Notes under the pieces: generated by a model
The model's input: only the letters and a program-made list of their open reading frames with translations
The model's database searches: none
What the model was told of the DNA's origin: nothing
Part shown: one piece after another, positions 9,367 through 17,793 of the stretch
Numbering within the stretch: position 1 is the stretch's first letter
Layout of the letters: every line of letters starts with the position of its first letter
Assembly: GCA_022822125.1 (NCBI GenBank)
Contig: JAJECF010000110.1
Span: forward strand, 1 to 33,392
Direction: 5' to 3'
Source of the DNA: Alphaproteobacteria bacterium
Lineage (GTDB): Bacteria > Pseudomonadota > Alphaproteobacteria > Bin95
Length of the DNA stretch: 33,392 bases
Program-made: the position numbers and the translations under genes

Positions 9367-10599
9367 GTGACCGAACAACCGTTTTCCGAACTCGGCCTGG
9401 CCGAGACCCTGCAACGCGCCCTGGCAGCGCGCAAACACACGACACCAACGCCGATCCAGGCGCAGGCCATCCCGGAGGTTCTGGCCGGGCGGGACGTTCT
9501 CGCCATCGCCCAGACCGGCACCGGCAAGACCGCGGCCTTCGCATTGCCGATCCTGCACCGGCTCGCCGGCGAAAAAGGCGGCGTTCGCACCCGTGCGCCC
9601 CGCGCCCTCGTCCTGGCGCCGACCCGGGAACTGGCGATCCAGATCGCCGACGAATTCCGCGCCTACGGCGCCCGGCTGCCATTGCGGCTTGCAGCGGTCT
9701 TCGGCGGCGTCGGCCAGAAGCCGCAAGTGGATGCGCTGGCGCGCGGTGTCGACATCCTCGTCGCCACGCCCGGGCGCCTGCTGGACCTGATCCGGCAGCG
9801 CCGCGTCAACCTCCACCGGGTCGGGCATCTCGTCCTGGACGAGGCCGACCGCATGCTCGACATGGGCTTCATTCGCGACGTGCGCCTCATTCTCGCGGCC
9901 CTGCCGACGGAGCGGCAGTCATTGCTGTTCTCGGCCACCATGCCGCGCGACGTGGCGCGTCTGGCGAGGGACTTCCTTCGCGATCCCGTCCGGGTTGCGG
10001 TGACGCCGCAGGCGACGCCGGTGGAGCGGATCCGCCAAAGCGTCTTCCATGTCCCGTCCGGGGACAAACAACGCCTGCTGGCCGAGATCCTGGACGATCC
10101 CGCGCTCTCGCGGGTGCTGGTCTTCGCCCGCACCAAGCATCGCGCCAACCGGGTGGCGACCCTGCTGGAGAAGGACGGCGTCGCCGCCGATGCGATACAC
10201 GGCAACAAGTCCCAGAGCGCGCGGCAGCGGGCCCTCGAGCGTTTCCGGCGGGGCGAGGCCCGCGTCCTGGTCGCGACCGACATCGCGGCGCGCGGCATCG
10301 ACATCGAGGATATCAGCCACGTCATCAACTTCGAGCTGCCGAGCGCGCCGGAAAGCTATGTCCACCGCATCGGCCGCACGGCGCGGGCCGGCGCCGGCGG
10401 CATCGCCTATTCGTTCTGCGACGCCGGCGAACGCGACTCGCTCAGCCAGATCGAACGCCTGATCCGGCAAAGGCTGACCGTGATCGGAGACGACCCCGCC
10501 CCGGCGTTCGGCCGCCCCGCGCAAGGCCGGCCGCGGCGCAAGGGCGCCGGAGCCGGCCGAAAGCGCGGCCCCCTCCGCTTCGCCGAGGCGCGGCCCTGA
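9367..10599 (+). CDS. DEAD-box ATP-dependent RNA helicase, RhlE-like
   Basis: A 410-residue RNA helicase. All family motifs are present in order: the Q motif [11 protein letters not shown], Walker [73 protein letters not shown] and [11 protein letters not shown] short basic C-terminal tail ([14 protein letters not shown]) probably binds RNA, as in RhlE-type proteins that unwind structured RNA in ribosome assembly or cold adaptation. The start is GTG 9367 ([11 protein letters not shown]) with AAGGA upstream. Confidence 0.93.
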   Translation: MTEQPFSELGLAETLQRALAARKHTTPTPIQAQAIPEVLAGRDVLAIAQTGTGKTAAFALPILHRLAGEKGGVRTRAPRALVLAPTRELAIQIADEFRAYGARLPLRLAAVFGGVGQKPQVDALARGVDILVATPGRLLDLIRQRRVNLHRVGHLVLDEADRMLDMGFIRDVRLILAALPTERQSLLFSATMPRDVARLARDFLRDPVRVAVTPQATPVERIRQSVFHVPSGDKQRLLAEILDDPALSRVLVFARTKHRANRVATLLEKDGVAADAIHGNKSQSARQRALERFRRGEARVLVATDIAARGIDIEDISHVINFELPSAPESYVHRIGRTARAGAGGIAYSFCDAGERDSLSQIERLIRQRLTVIGDDPAPAFGRPAQGRPRRKGAGAGRKRGPLRFAEARP

Positions 10600-10621
10600 A
10601 CGCGGGCGCCGGGACCGGGCC

Positions 10622-12496
10622 TCAGCCGATCTCGCCGCCGTCGTCGCGGGTGACGGCGATGACGGTTGAGCGCGGCGCGGTGTCGCCGCCGCCGGGGAAA
10701 TGGCTGCCGCCCTTCTCGCCCGGATGCTGGAGGCCGACGAACATGGTCTTGCGGTCCATTGACCAGCAGAGCCCCGTCACCTCGCACTCCTTCGGGCCCA
10801 CCAGGAAGCGGTTTATTGCGCCCGTGTCGGGGTCCGCATAAAGCATCTGGTTGTTGCCCTGGCCGGCGAAATCGCCCTCATTCGTGTATTTGCCGTCGGT
10901 CTGAATCCAGAGGCCGCCCCTGCTGTCGAACACGAGCCCGTCCGGAGAGTTGAACATATTGTCCGGATTGACATTGGCGGAGCCGGCATTGGCGTCGTCA
11001 TGCACCGCCGGATTGCCGGCCACCACGAACAGGTCCCACGCGAACCCGGCGGCCGTGTGGTCGCCGCCCGCAGGCCGCCAGCGCACGATCTGGCCGTATT
11101 TGTTGCCCGCGCGCGGGTTGGGGCCGCCGACCGGGGTCGCATCGCCGCCCTTGTTCGGCTTCTTGCCGCGGTTCTTGTTGTTGGTGAGGCAGCAATAGAC
11201 CTCGGCGCGCTTCGGATGTGCGGCCACCCATTCCGGCCGGTCCATGGTGGTCGCGCCGACGGCGGAGCCCGCCAAGCGCGTCAGCACGGCGATCTCCGCC
11301 GCCGACGCCATGCCGGTCGTCTCCGGCGTCAGTGCTAGCCACGCGCCGCTGCCGTCCTCGTCGAAGCGCGCCACCGAGAGCGTGCCCCGCTCCAGCAGGC
11401 CGGCATTGTCGCCGCCCTCGACATAGCGTCCTTCCGAGACGAAGCGGTAGATGAACTCGCCGCGCTCGTCGTCGCCCAGATACACGACGACATGCCCGTT
11501 GCCGGCGATGACGACCTCGGCGTTCTCGTGCTTGAAGCGGCCGAGCGCGGTGCGTTTCTTCGGCATGGATTTCGGGTCGAGCGGGTCGATCTCGACGATA
11601 TAGCCGGCGCGGTTCGGCTCATTCGGGTGCTTCGAGATGTCGAAGCGCTCGTCGGCCGTCGCCCAGGCATAGCCCCAGTCCTTCAGGCCGACGCCATAGC
11701 GCTTCATCGCGTCCGACACGGCGTAGCCGGGGTCCGAAGACGAGAAATAGCCGTTGAAGTTCTCTTCGCAGGCCAGATAAGTGCCCCAGGGCGTCCTGCC
11801 ATTGCCGCAATTGTTCCAGGTGCCGAGCGCCGAGGTTCCCTCGGGATCGGCCGCCGTCTTCAACAGGTCGTGGCCGCGCGCGGGGCCGGTGATCGCTACC
11901 GGCGTGTCCGCTGTGATGCGACGGTTGAACGGCGAATCGATCACCGGCTTCCAGGCGCCGTCCACCATCTCGATCTCGAAGACGCTGACGCCGTGGCCGG
12001 CCTTGCCCTTGCGCACATCGTCGGCGTTCTCCGGCAGGCCGGAGGCGCGGTTGCCGTAGATGATCGACCGGTTCACATATTCGTTGTTGACGGCGAGCAC
12101 GGTCCTGCCATCGGTGAAGAAGGTGGACATGCCGTCATTATTGTCGCCGAAAGCGCGCTCCTGGCTGGCGCCGTCGCCGCGCGTGGCGTGGTCGAACGGC
12201 TTGCCGTCGGACCAGAGCGGGTCGCCCCATGCAATGACATTCCGCCAGGAAAAGCCCGGCGGCACGGTCACCGTGTCCAGGCTGTTGGCCGCAACCGGCT
12301 CGAAGCCGAGGCCGCCGGCCGCATGCAGAGGGCGGAACGCGCCCAGGCCGAAAAAGGCCCCGGTCGCGCCGAGCGCCGCCGCGCCCCCCAGGAAGCGGCG
12401 GCGGGACACGACGCCCTCGAAGCCGGTCGGTTCGTCGCGCGGGTCGTTCAGTTCGTCGAATTCGTCGAACGAAAGTTCGCTCGCATGGTCAGGCAT
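10622..12496 (-). CDS. phoX: PhoX family alkaline phosphatase (DUF839), Tat-exported
   Basis: A 624-residue exported protein. The twin-arginine signal SRRRFLGGAAALGATGAFFG lies near residues 31-50. The body carries PhoX-type motifs: TPWGTYLACEENFNGYF, ADERFDISKHPNEPNRAGY, NSPDGLVFDSRGGLWIQTDG, and CEVTGLCWSMDRKTMFVGLQHPGE in two halves near the C-terminus. PhoX enzymes are Ca/Fe-dependent periplasmic phosphatases that release phosphate from organic esters. ATG 12496 is preceded by GGAGGAG. A candidate Pho box upstream suggests phosphate-starvation control. It stands alone, convergent with the helicase gene. Confidence 0.9.
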   Translation of the reverse strand: MPDHASELSFDEFDELNDPRDEPTGFEGVVSRRRFLGGAAALGATGAFFGLGAFRPLHAAGGLGFEPVAANSLDTVTVPPGFSWRNVIAWGDPLWSDGKPFDHATRGDGASQERAFGDNNDGMSTFFTDGRTVLAVNNEYVNRSIIYGNRASGLPENADDVRKGKAGHGVSVFEIEMVDGAWKPVIDSPFNRRITADTPVAITGPARGHDLLKTAADPEGTSALGTWNNCGNGRTPWGTYLACEENFNGYFSSSDPGYAVSDAMKRYGVGLKDWGYAWATADERFDISKHPNEPNRAGYIVEIDPLDPKSMPKKRTALGRFKHENAEVVIAGNGHVVVYLGDDERGEFIYRFVSEGRYVEGGDNAGLLERGTLSVARFDEDGSGAWLALTPETTGMASAAEIAVLTRLAGSAVGATTMDRPEWVAAHPKRAEVYCCLTNNKNRGKKPNKGGDATPVGGPNPRAGNKYGQIVRWRPAGGDHTAAGFAWDLFVVAGNPAVHDDANAGSANVNPDNMFNSPDGLVFDSRGGLWIQTDGKYTNEGDFAGQGNNQMLYADPDTGAINRFLVGPKECEVTGLCWSMDRKTMFVGLQHPGEKGGSHFPGGGDTAPRSTVIAVTRDDGGEIG

Positions 12497-12552
12497 GATG
12501 CTCCTCCGGTTCCGCCACCATATGCGGCGCTTCTAACCGGACCCGGGTGACT

Positions 12553-12575
12553 CTTCGTTATCGCTTCGATGACAG
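12553..12575 (-). promoter_or_regulatory. Candidate Pho box upstream of phoX
   Basis: Read on the minus strand, CTGTCATCGAA (12575-12565) is followed immediately by GCGATAACGAA (12564-12554), an 11-bp direct-repeat layout. The first half is a perfect CTGTCAT and the second is degenerate. This matches the PhoB box format (two CTGTCAT-like halves spaced 11 bp). It lies about 60-80 bp before the phoX start. A weak -10 (TTAGAA) lies about 17 bp further downstream. PhoB binding is inference. Confidence 0.4.
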
Positions 12576-12618
12576 ATAAGTGTCGCGGACGATCCGCCGC
12601 ACGGTCGCAGCGGCGCGG

Positions 12619-12906
12619 TCAGGCGGCGGCCCTCTTCCGGCGCGCCTGCGCGAGTTCGTAGCTCGCCTGCATCCGCATCCAGTGTTCGGCCGTACCCCAG
12701 CCGATATCTTCCAGCGCCAGCGCCATGTTTGCCGACACGCCTGCCTTACCGTTCAGCAGCCGCGACAGGGTTCCGCGCTCGCAGCCGAGCCGCGCCGCCG
12801 TCCCGGTCACGTTCCAGCCTGCGTCCTCCATGCTTTCGCGGATGAGTTCGCCCAGATGCGGCGGGTTCAGCATCGGGCCGACGCGATCGCTCGTAATGTC
12901 GTTCAT
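12619..12906 (-). CDS. higA: HigA-family addiction-module antitoxin, no HigB partner beside it
   Basis: A 95-residue helix-turn-helix protein. The sequence HLGELIRESMEDAGWNVTGT, then CERGTLSRLLNGKAGVSANM and IGWGTAEHWMRMQASYELAQ are the standard HigA/VapI-type antitoxin features. HigA normally neutralises a HigB mRNA interferase encoded just upstream and represses their shared promoter. Here the upstream minus-strand gene is an unrelated coiled-coil protein and no RelE/HigB-like frame is visible, so it is an orphan antitoxin or regulator. A decayed relative lies at 13995-14120. Confidence 0.85.
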   Translation of the reverse strand: MNDITSDRVGPMLNPPHLGELIRESMEDAGWNVTGTAARLGCERGTLSRLLNGKAGVSANMALALEDIGWGTAEHWMRMQASYELAQARRKRAAA

Positions 12907-12952
12907 GGCGCCGGCTGCTGGGCTGCTGCATAATCTACAGCAGATATGCGTT

Positions 12953-13897
12953 CTAGTCCTGCCATTCGCCTTTCACTTCTTCTGTTCCCCTCAACATCCG
13001 GCGCAATCCACGCATGCCGTCGCGAAACAAGCCCTTGTCATTCCACCACCGACTGAGCCAGGTCTCGAACTCCGGCGGTATCGGATCGAGATCGGTAAGG
13101 AATTCTCGACTGCGCTGCCACGCATCGAGCGGCACCGTCTCGATCTGACTCAAAATCTGTTCTTTGGTCGGAACGTCCATGCCGCAGATTTTTCGCTCGT
13201 CTTCGGAATGGGATTCGGTGGGGTCTATTTCTCGCTGGATTGCTTTCATATCCCGCACCGTGTTGCAAAGATCCCTGATCTCCAACCCGGCAGCGCCCAA
13301 GACGACAGCCGTGCCCAAATAGGGCACTGCCTTGCCCGGCGCGGTCGCCACAACCCGCACGGCGGCATTAGCGGAACGAGCCACCGTTCTCTTCACCGCA
13401 GCGTTCGTCACCTGGCGCAGTCGGGCCATGCGGTCCTTCAACCGGCCGCCCTCCCGCCGTAGCTCGGTCACACGATTCTGCAGGCTTCGGTTGCGGGCAG
13501 CTAACCGACTGCTTTCCTGCCTTATCTCGATCACCCGGTTCTGCAGGCTCCGGTTGCGGGCAGTTAACCGACTCCTTTCCCGCCGTACCTCGGTCACGCG
13601 ATTCTGCAGGCTCCGGTTGCGGGCAGCCAATTGATGGTTTTTCCGTTTCAGGCGGTCTGTAAGCTTGCGCTGCTTGCCTGTCGCCGTTGCAAGCCCGGTG
13701 ACGCTTTCTACAGCTTCGTCAATAACGTTGAAGAGCACGCCGCCGACAAATAGCGCAGCGTTGGCCGCGAGCGACGCCGCCAGCAGCAGGACCATGACCA
13801 CACCACGGGAAACTCGCAGACCCCGCCATACCGGGCGCCATATGCCTCCGGAATTCGTCTGTCGGTCGCCGTTCCCTGCCGGAATATCCCGCCCCAT
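12953..13897 (-). CDS. Membrane-anchored coiled-coil protein with tandem 21-residue repeats, unknown function
   Basis: A 314-residue protein not assigned to a family. Residues ~28-60 form one hydrophobic segment (VVMVLLLAASLAANAALFVG). Residues ~75-160 are a basic coiled coil with three near-identical 21-residue units, each containing ARNRSLQNRV and ending RR/RQ-E-x-x-R. These are encoded by 63-bp DNA repeats. A second hydrophobic patch (GKAVPYLGTAVVLGAAGLEI) follows, then an acidic and tryptophan-rich C-terminal part (LDAWQRSREFLTDLDP, FETWLSRWWND). It would sit in the inner membrane with a coiled-coil stalk. ATG 13897 follows GAGG closely. Lower GC than neighbours and flanking higA copies suggest accessory DNA. 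Confidence 0.65.
   Translation of the reverse strand: MGRDIPAGNGDRQTNSGGIWRPVWRGLRVSRGVVMVLLLAASLAANAALFVGGVLFNVIDEAVESVTGLATATGKQRKLTDRLKRKNHQLAARNRSLQNRVTEVRRERSRLTARNRSLQNRVIEIRQESSRLAARNRSLQNRVTELRREGGRLKDRMARLRQVTNAAVKRTVARSANAAVRVVATAPGKAVPYLGTAVVLGAAGLEIRDLCNTVRDMKAIQREIDPTESHSEDERKICGMDVPTKEQILSQIETVPLDAWQRSREFLTDLDPIPPEFETWLSRWWNDKGLFRDGMRGLRRMLRGTEEVKGEWQD
13477..13640 (-). repeat. Three 63-bp tandem repeats inside the coiled-coil gene
   Basis: The string TTCTGCAGGCT(T/C)CGGTTGCG starts at 13477, 13540 and 13603, giving an exact 63-bp period. The repeats keep reading frame (21 codons) and encode three coiled-coil modules. The close DNA identity points to recent expansion or ongoing recombination between units. 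Confidence 0.85.
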
Positions 13898-13994
13898 CCT
13901 CGATTCCCCTTTTCGATAACTTTTTCAGTGAACGGAAATCCCGGTTGGCAACCATACGATTTGCAGGCCCGTGCGATACGCCTGTGTCACCCCC

Positions 13995-14120
13995 AGCCGG
14001 CCTGCATACGCATCCAGTGTTCGGCAGTGCCCCAGCCGATGGTCTCCAGCGCCATGCTAGCGGACACCATCCGCGTCGTTCAGCAGACGCGACAGCGTTA
14101 CGCGTGCGCGGGGCTGCCGG
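13995..14120 (-). pseudogene. Decayed second copy of the HigA-like gene
   Basis: The + strand CCTGCATACGCATCCAGTGT (from 14001), CCCCAGCCGAT, TCCAGCGCCA and GTTCAGCAGACGCGACAG align with the intact gene at about 12666-12772. The copy lacks 6 bp near 14060 and has a shortened segment before GTTCAGCAG, which breaks the frame. Minus-strand translation gives TLSRLLNDADGVR then a stop, while ETIGWGTAEHWMRMQA is read in another frame. No start or full helix-turn-helix remains. The rest of 13898-14225 holds no supported gene. Confidence 0.75.
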
Positions 14121-14225
14121 ACGTTATCCCGCGCAGGATTACATCGGGATTGATGATTGATTGGGCTTACCGCACCCGTTCGGACCGGCAACGACGAGGA
14201 GCATCGGCACGACCGCAGGACCGGG

Positions 14226-14450
14226 TCAGGCGGGCTCCCGGTCGGGCAGGTTGAGCACCCGGTCCCCGTCCCTGGTGCGCGCGATATAGGCGCCGTCCGC
14301 CCGGACACCGTAGAGCGTGCCGCCGGCCTCGAGTTGGGCCGCGAGGTCCGCCTTGATCTCGTCGCGCCAATTCTTCGGAAATTCCGGGATATCGGGCGGC
14401 GCGGTCATTTTCTCGTACTCATTCACGAAACCGACCATACATTCCGCCAT
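14226..14450 (-). CDS. Small hypothetical protein
   Basis: A short frame encoding about 74 residues from ATG 14450; a TTG at 14462 would add four. The sequence NEYEKMTAPPDIPEFPKNWR, then DEIKADLAAQLEAGGTLYGV and AYIARTRDGDRVLNLPDREP reads like a folded small protein with codon use typical of the genome. I do not recognise a family. It has the same strand and order as lpxB, whose stop lies about 100 bp upstream of this start, but co-transcription is uncertain. Confidence 0.45.
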   Translation of the reverse strand: MAECMVGFVNEYEKMTAPPDIPEFPKNWRDEIKADLAAQLEAGGTLYGVRADGAYIARTRDGDRVLNLPDREPA

Positions 14451-14561
14451 CGCGCCCTTCAATCCGGTGCCTCATGCAACTTGAGGGAGTCCGCGGGCGA
14501 GCGATACCGCACTGCCCGCTATCCGCCGCTACTGCCTTGCGCTTGCGGCGGAGACCGGCCC

Positions 14562-15740
14562 TTACATCCCGCCGCTCCGGCTACGCGTCGGCGGCCCGGT
14601 TTCGCGGACGATCCGACGCACGGTCTCGGCCGCGCGCAGGCTCGGCGGCGCGTCTCCGGCGCCGAGTTCGGCCGCCAGTTCCCGGAAGGCCGCCCGTTGC
14701 GCGGCGCGCGCCTTCCCGTCGAACAGCAGCGGCCTCAAGGCGCGGGCGATCGGCCCCGGCCGGCACGCCCCCTGGACCAGTTCCGGCACGACAGGACGGT
14801 CGAGCAATATGTTGACGGGACAGAACCGGCGTCTGCGGATTACGGCCCGGCCGATCAGCGCCGTTGCCGGGTTGAGCCGGTAGGCGGTGACCTGCGGCAC
14901 GCCGGCAAGCGCGAGTTCGAGCGCGACGGTGCCGGACGCCCCGAGCGCCGCCCGGCTGGCCGCAAAGGCGTCCTGTTTGTCGCCCTCGCCCAGGGTGACT
15001 GTCGCCGGCCAGGGCCAGCCCGCCACGGCGTCCCGCACCCGGTCCGCCACCGTGCCGACGGTCGGCACCGCCAGATGCAGGCCGGGAATGTCCCCGGAAA
15101 GGCGCTCCAGGGTCCGGCGGAATACCGGCAGCAGCCGGCGCGCCTCGCCCGCCCGGCTTCCCGGCAGCACCGCCAGGAGCGTGCTTTCCGGCGCAATGCC
15201 GTGCCGGATCCGGAAGGCCGCGCCGTCGCCCGGCTCCGCCTCGACCAGGGAATGGCCGACGAAGGTGGACGCCAGCCCCTCGCGCTCGAACAGCGGCGGC
15301 TCGAACGGCCAGAGCGTCATCAGATGGTCGAAGAGCCGCGCCATGCCCCGGGCCCGGCCGGGCGCCCAGACCCAGACCATCGGCGCGACATAATGGATGC
15401 GCGCCGCCGGGCAGTCCGCCGCGATCAGCCGCCTTGCCAGGCCCTTGTTGAACCCGCCTGAATCGATGGTGACGACAGCGTCCGGCCGGAAGCGCAGGAT
15501 GTCGGCGACCGTCTCGTCCATCCGCCTGAGCAGCCTCCGGGCGCGGGGCAGCACCTCGAAGACGCCCATAACGGCGGTTTCCGCCTGCGGGAACAGGCTG
15601 GCGACGCCTTCGGCGCCCATGAGTTCGCCGCCGACGCCCGCCGCCTCCACCGGCCCACCCTCCCGCAAGGCCCGCAGCAGCCTGGCGCCGAGCGCATCGC
15701 CGGAGGGCTCGCCGGCCACGATGTAAACGCGCAGGGTCAC
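14562..15740 (-). CDS. lpxB: Lipid-A-disaccharide synthase
   Basis: A 392-residue glycosyltransferase (GT19) that joins UDP-2,3-diacylglucosamine and lipid X to form the lipid A disaccharide. Motifs are VYIVAGEPSGDALGARLL at the N-terminus, GVGGELM, AVMGVFEVLPRARRLLRRM, VVTIDSGGFNKGLARRL, IHYVAPMVWVWAPGRA, TFVGHSLVE, LLAVLPGSRAGE and LGASGTVALELALAGVPQV. The start is GTG 15740 (TLRVYIVAGEPSGD). The gene stands apart from lpxA/fabZ, with which it is often grouped, and diverges from the ABC transporter operon across 87 bp. Confidence 0.95.
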   Translation of the reverse strand: MTLRVYIVAGEPSGDALGARLLRALREGGPVEAAGVGGELMGAEGVASLFPQAETAVMGVFEVLPRARRLLRRMDETVADILRFRPDAVVTIDSGGFNKGLARRLIAADCPAARIHYVAPMVWVWAPGRARGMARLFDHLMTLWPFEPPLFEREGLASTFVGHSLVEAEPGDGAAFRIRHGIAPESTLLAVLPGSRAGEARRLLPVFRRTLERLSGDIPGLHLAVPTVGTVADRVRDAVAGWPWPATVTLGEGDKQDAFAASRAALGASGTVALELALAGVPQVTAYRLNPATALIGRAVIRRRRFCPVNILLDRPVVPELVQGACRPGPIARALRPLLFDGKARAAQRAAFRELAAELGAGDAPPSLRAAETVRRIVRETGPPTRSRSGGM

Positions 15741-15827
15741 GCCCGCCGGTTCGCTGCCCCGGCCCCCGCCGGGCTGGACGAAGCCGGGGGGCCGTGGCCT
15801 AATGGCTGCCAGTCAACGGGGAGGGAC

Positions 15828-16826
15828 ATGTCGGGTCTGGCGCGCATGATCGGGCAGCGGCTGGCGCTCGGCGCCTTCACGCTGTTGATCGTCAGCATGG
15901 TCATCTTTGCGGCCATCGAAGCGCTACCCGGCGATTTCGCCCAGGCGATCCTGGGCCAGGGCGCCACGCCCGAAGCGGTCGCCTCCATCCGCGAGAGCCT
16001 CGGCATGGACCGCTCGCCGGTCGAACGCTATTTCGCCTGGCTGGGCGGCGTGTTCACCGGCGATTTCGGCGTCAGCTTCAGCCAGTTGAGCTTCCAGTCG
16101 CAATACGGCCGGACCGGCGAACGCGATATCGTGACCGTCGCCGACCAGCTGGCGCCCCGCTTTGCGAACACCATCTTTCTTGCGGCCACCGCGGCGGCCG
16201 TGGCGGTGCCGCTGTCGCTCGCGCTCGGCATACTGGCGGCGCTCTACCGGGGATCGATCTTCGACCGGGCGGCCAATGTCGGCACGCTCACCTCCATCTC
16301 CAGCCCGGAATTCTTCGTCGCCTATATCCTGATCCTCTTCCTGGCGGCGGCCAATCCGATCTTCCCGTCGATCTCGAAGATCCATGCCGATCTCGACTTC
16401 TGGGAACGGCTTTACCGCACCGTGCTGCCGGCGCTCACCCTCACGCTGGTCGTCACCGCGCACATGATGCGGATGACGCGCGTGGCGATCATCAACCTGA
16501 TGGCCTCGCAATATATCGAGATGGCGCGGCTCAAGGGAGTCCCGCGCTGGCGGGTGATCGTGCGCCATGCGCTGCCGAACGCGCTCGCGCCGATCATCAA
16601 TGTCATCGCCCTCAACCTCGCCTACCTCATTACCGGCGTGGTGGTGGTGGAGGTGGTGTTCGTCTATCCGGGCATCGGGCAGATGTTCGTCGATGCGGTG
16701 AAGCTGCGCGACATGCCGACCGTGCAGGCCTGCTGCCTCGTCTTCGCCGGCGCCTATATCCTGCTGAACCTGCTGGCGGACGTGATGTCGGTGCTGACCA
16801 ATCCGCGCCTCCGGCATCCGAAATAG
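15828..16826 (+). CDS. Peptide-type ABC transporter permease, DppB/OppB-like
   Basis: A 332-residue inner-membrane permease. The N-terminal helix (LALGAFTLLIVSMVIFAAIE) is followed by a periplasmic loop and five further helices. The ATPase-contact loop EMARLKGVPRWRVIVRHALP followed by NALAPIINV is the binding-protein-dependent transport signature of DppB-like permeases. It is the first gene of the operon and probably pairs with the DppC-like product 9 bp downstream. The substrate is an oligopeptide or a related solute; this cannot be decided from sequence alone. Confidence 0.9.
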   Translation: MSGLARMIGQRLALGAFTLLIVSMVIFAAIEALPGDFAQAILGQGATPEAVASIRESLGMDRSPVERYFAWLGGVFTGDFGVSFSQLSFQSQYGRTGERDIVTVADQLAPRFANTIFLAATAAAVAVPLSLALGILAALYRGSIFDRAANVGTLTSISSPEFFVAYILILFLAAANPIFPSISKIHADLDFWERLYRTVLPALTLTLVVTAHMMRMTRVAIINLMASQYIEMARLKGVPRWRVIVRHALPNALAPIINVIALNLAYLITGVVVVEVVFVYPGIGQMFVDAVKLRDMPTVQACCLVFAGAYILLNLLADVMSVLTNPRLRHPK

Positions 16827-16835
16827 GCGGGCGCT

Positions 16836-17774
16836 GTGGGCTTTCTCACCTATGTCGTCCTGCCGCTGGCGGTCCTGACCGGGCTTGCCTGGACGGCGCG
16901 CGCCGGCTTCCGCAGCATTGCAGGCCCCTTCGGCGCCGTTTTCCGGGCGATGCCGCTGACGGCGGCCTTCGGGCTTACCGTCGTCACGCTCTATGTCCTG
17001 GCGGCGCTGGCGGCTCCTGTGATTGCGCCCTATGGCGAATCCCAGGTCTTCGACGAGTTCAACCTCTTCCCCGGCGAGAATCCGGACTTCCTGCTCGGCA
17101 CCGACCAGCTGGGCCGCGATCTGCTCACGCGCCTGCTCTATGGCGGACGCAACACCATCGGCATCGCCTTCGTGACCACGGCGCTGGCCTTCCTCATCGG
17201 CGCAACCTTCGGCTTCATCGCGGCCGTGCTCGGCGGCTGGCTGGACCAGGTCGTATCGCGCACGGTGGATGTGCTGATGGCGATCCCGCAGCTCATCTTC
17301 GCCCTGCTGCTGCTCACCATTTTCGGCCAATCGACGATCAACATGATCCTGGTGATCGCGGTGCTGGATTCGACGCGCGTCTTCCGCCTCGCCCGCGCGG
17401 TGGGCGGCAATATCGTGGTGATGGACTATATCGAGGCCGCCAAGCTGCGCGGCGAAGGGCTCGGCTACCTGATCTTCAAGGAGATCCTGCCGAATGCCGC
17501 AGCCCCACTGCTGGCGGAATTCGGCCTGCGCTTCTGCTTCGTGTTCCTGCTGATCGCGGCGCTGAGCTTCCTCGGCATCGGCATCCAGCCGCCGCTTGCG
17601 GACTGGGGCACGATGGTGCGCGAGCTGTCGATCTATATCGGCTACGCGGAATATGGCGACTGGCAGGCGGCATCGCTGCCGCTGCTGCCGGCGGCGGCCA
17701 TCGCGCTGCTCACGGTCGCGATCAATTTCACCGTTGACTGGATGCTCGACCGCTATTCGGGCCTCAAGGACTGA
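16836..17774 (+). CDS. Peptide-type ABC transporter permease, DppC/OppC-like
   Basis: A 312-residue permease starting at GTG 16836 (GFLTYVVLPLAVLTGLAW). It has an extra N-terminal helix pair, then LGTDQLGRDLLTRLLYGGR, which is diagnostic of DppC/OppC-type permeases. The contact loop is EAAKLRGEGLGYLIFKEILP. The C-terminus (AINFTVDWMLDRYSGLKD) matches the family. The ATPase gene follows after 19 bp. Confidence 0.92.
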   Translation: MGFLTYVVLPLAVLTGLAWTARAGFRSIAGPFGAVFRAMPLTAAFGLTVVTLYVLAALAAPVIAPYGESQVFDEFNLFPGENPDFLLGTDQLGRDLLTRLLYGGRNTIGIAFVTTALAFLIGATFGFIAAVLGGWLDQVVSRTVDVLMAIPQLIFALLLLTIFGQSTINMILVIAVLDSTRVFRLARAVGGNIVVMDYIEAAKLRGEGLGYLIFKEILPNAAAPLLAEFGLRFCFVFLLIAALSFLGIGIQPPLADWGTMVRELSIYIGYAEYGDWQAASLPLLPAAAIALLTVAINFTVDWMLDRYSGLKD

Positions 17775-17793
17775 AACCGGAGAGACAGGAACG

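Noticed and set aside
9080..9682. Longer N-terminus for the NuoE-NuoF fusion on the minus strand
   Set aside because: The extension overlaps the divergent helicase gene and its control region and is Arg/Cys-rich without conserved features; GTG 9079 has a good ribosome-binding site.
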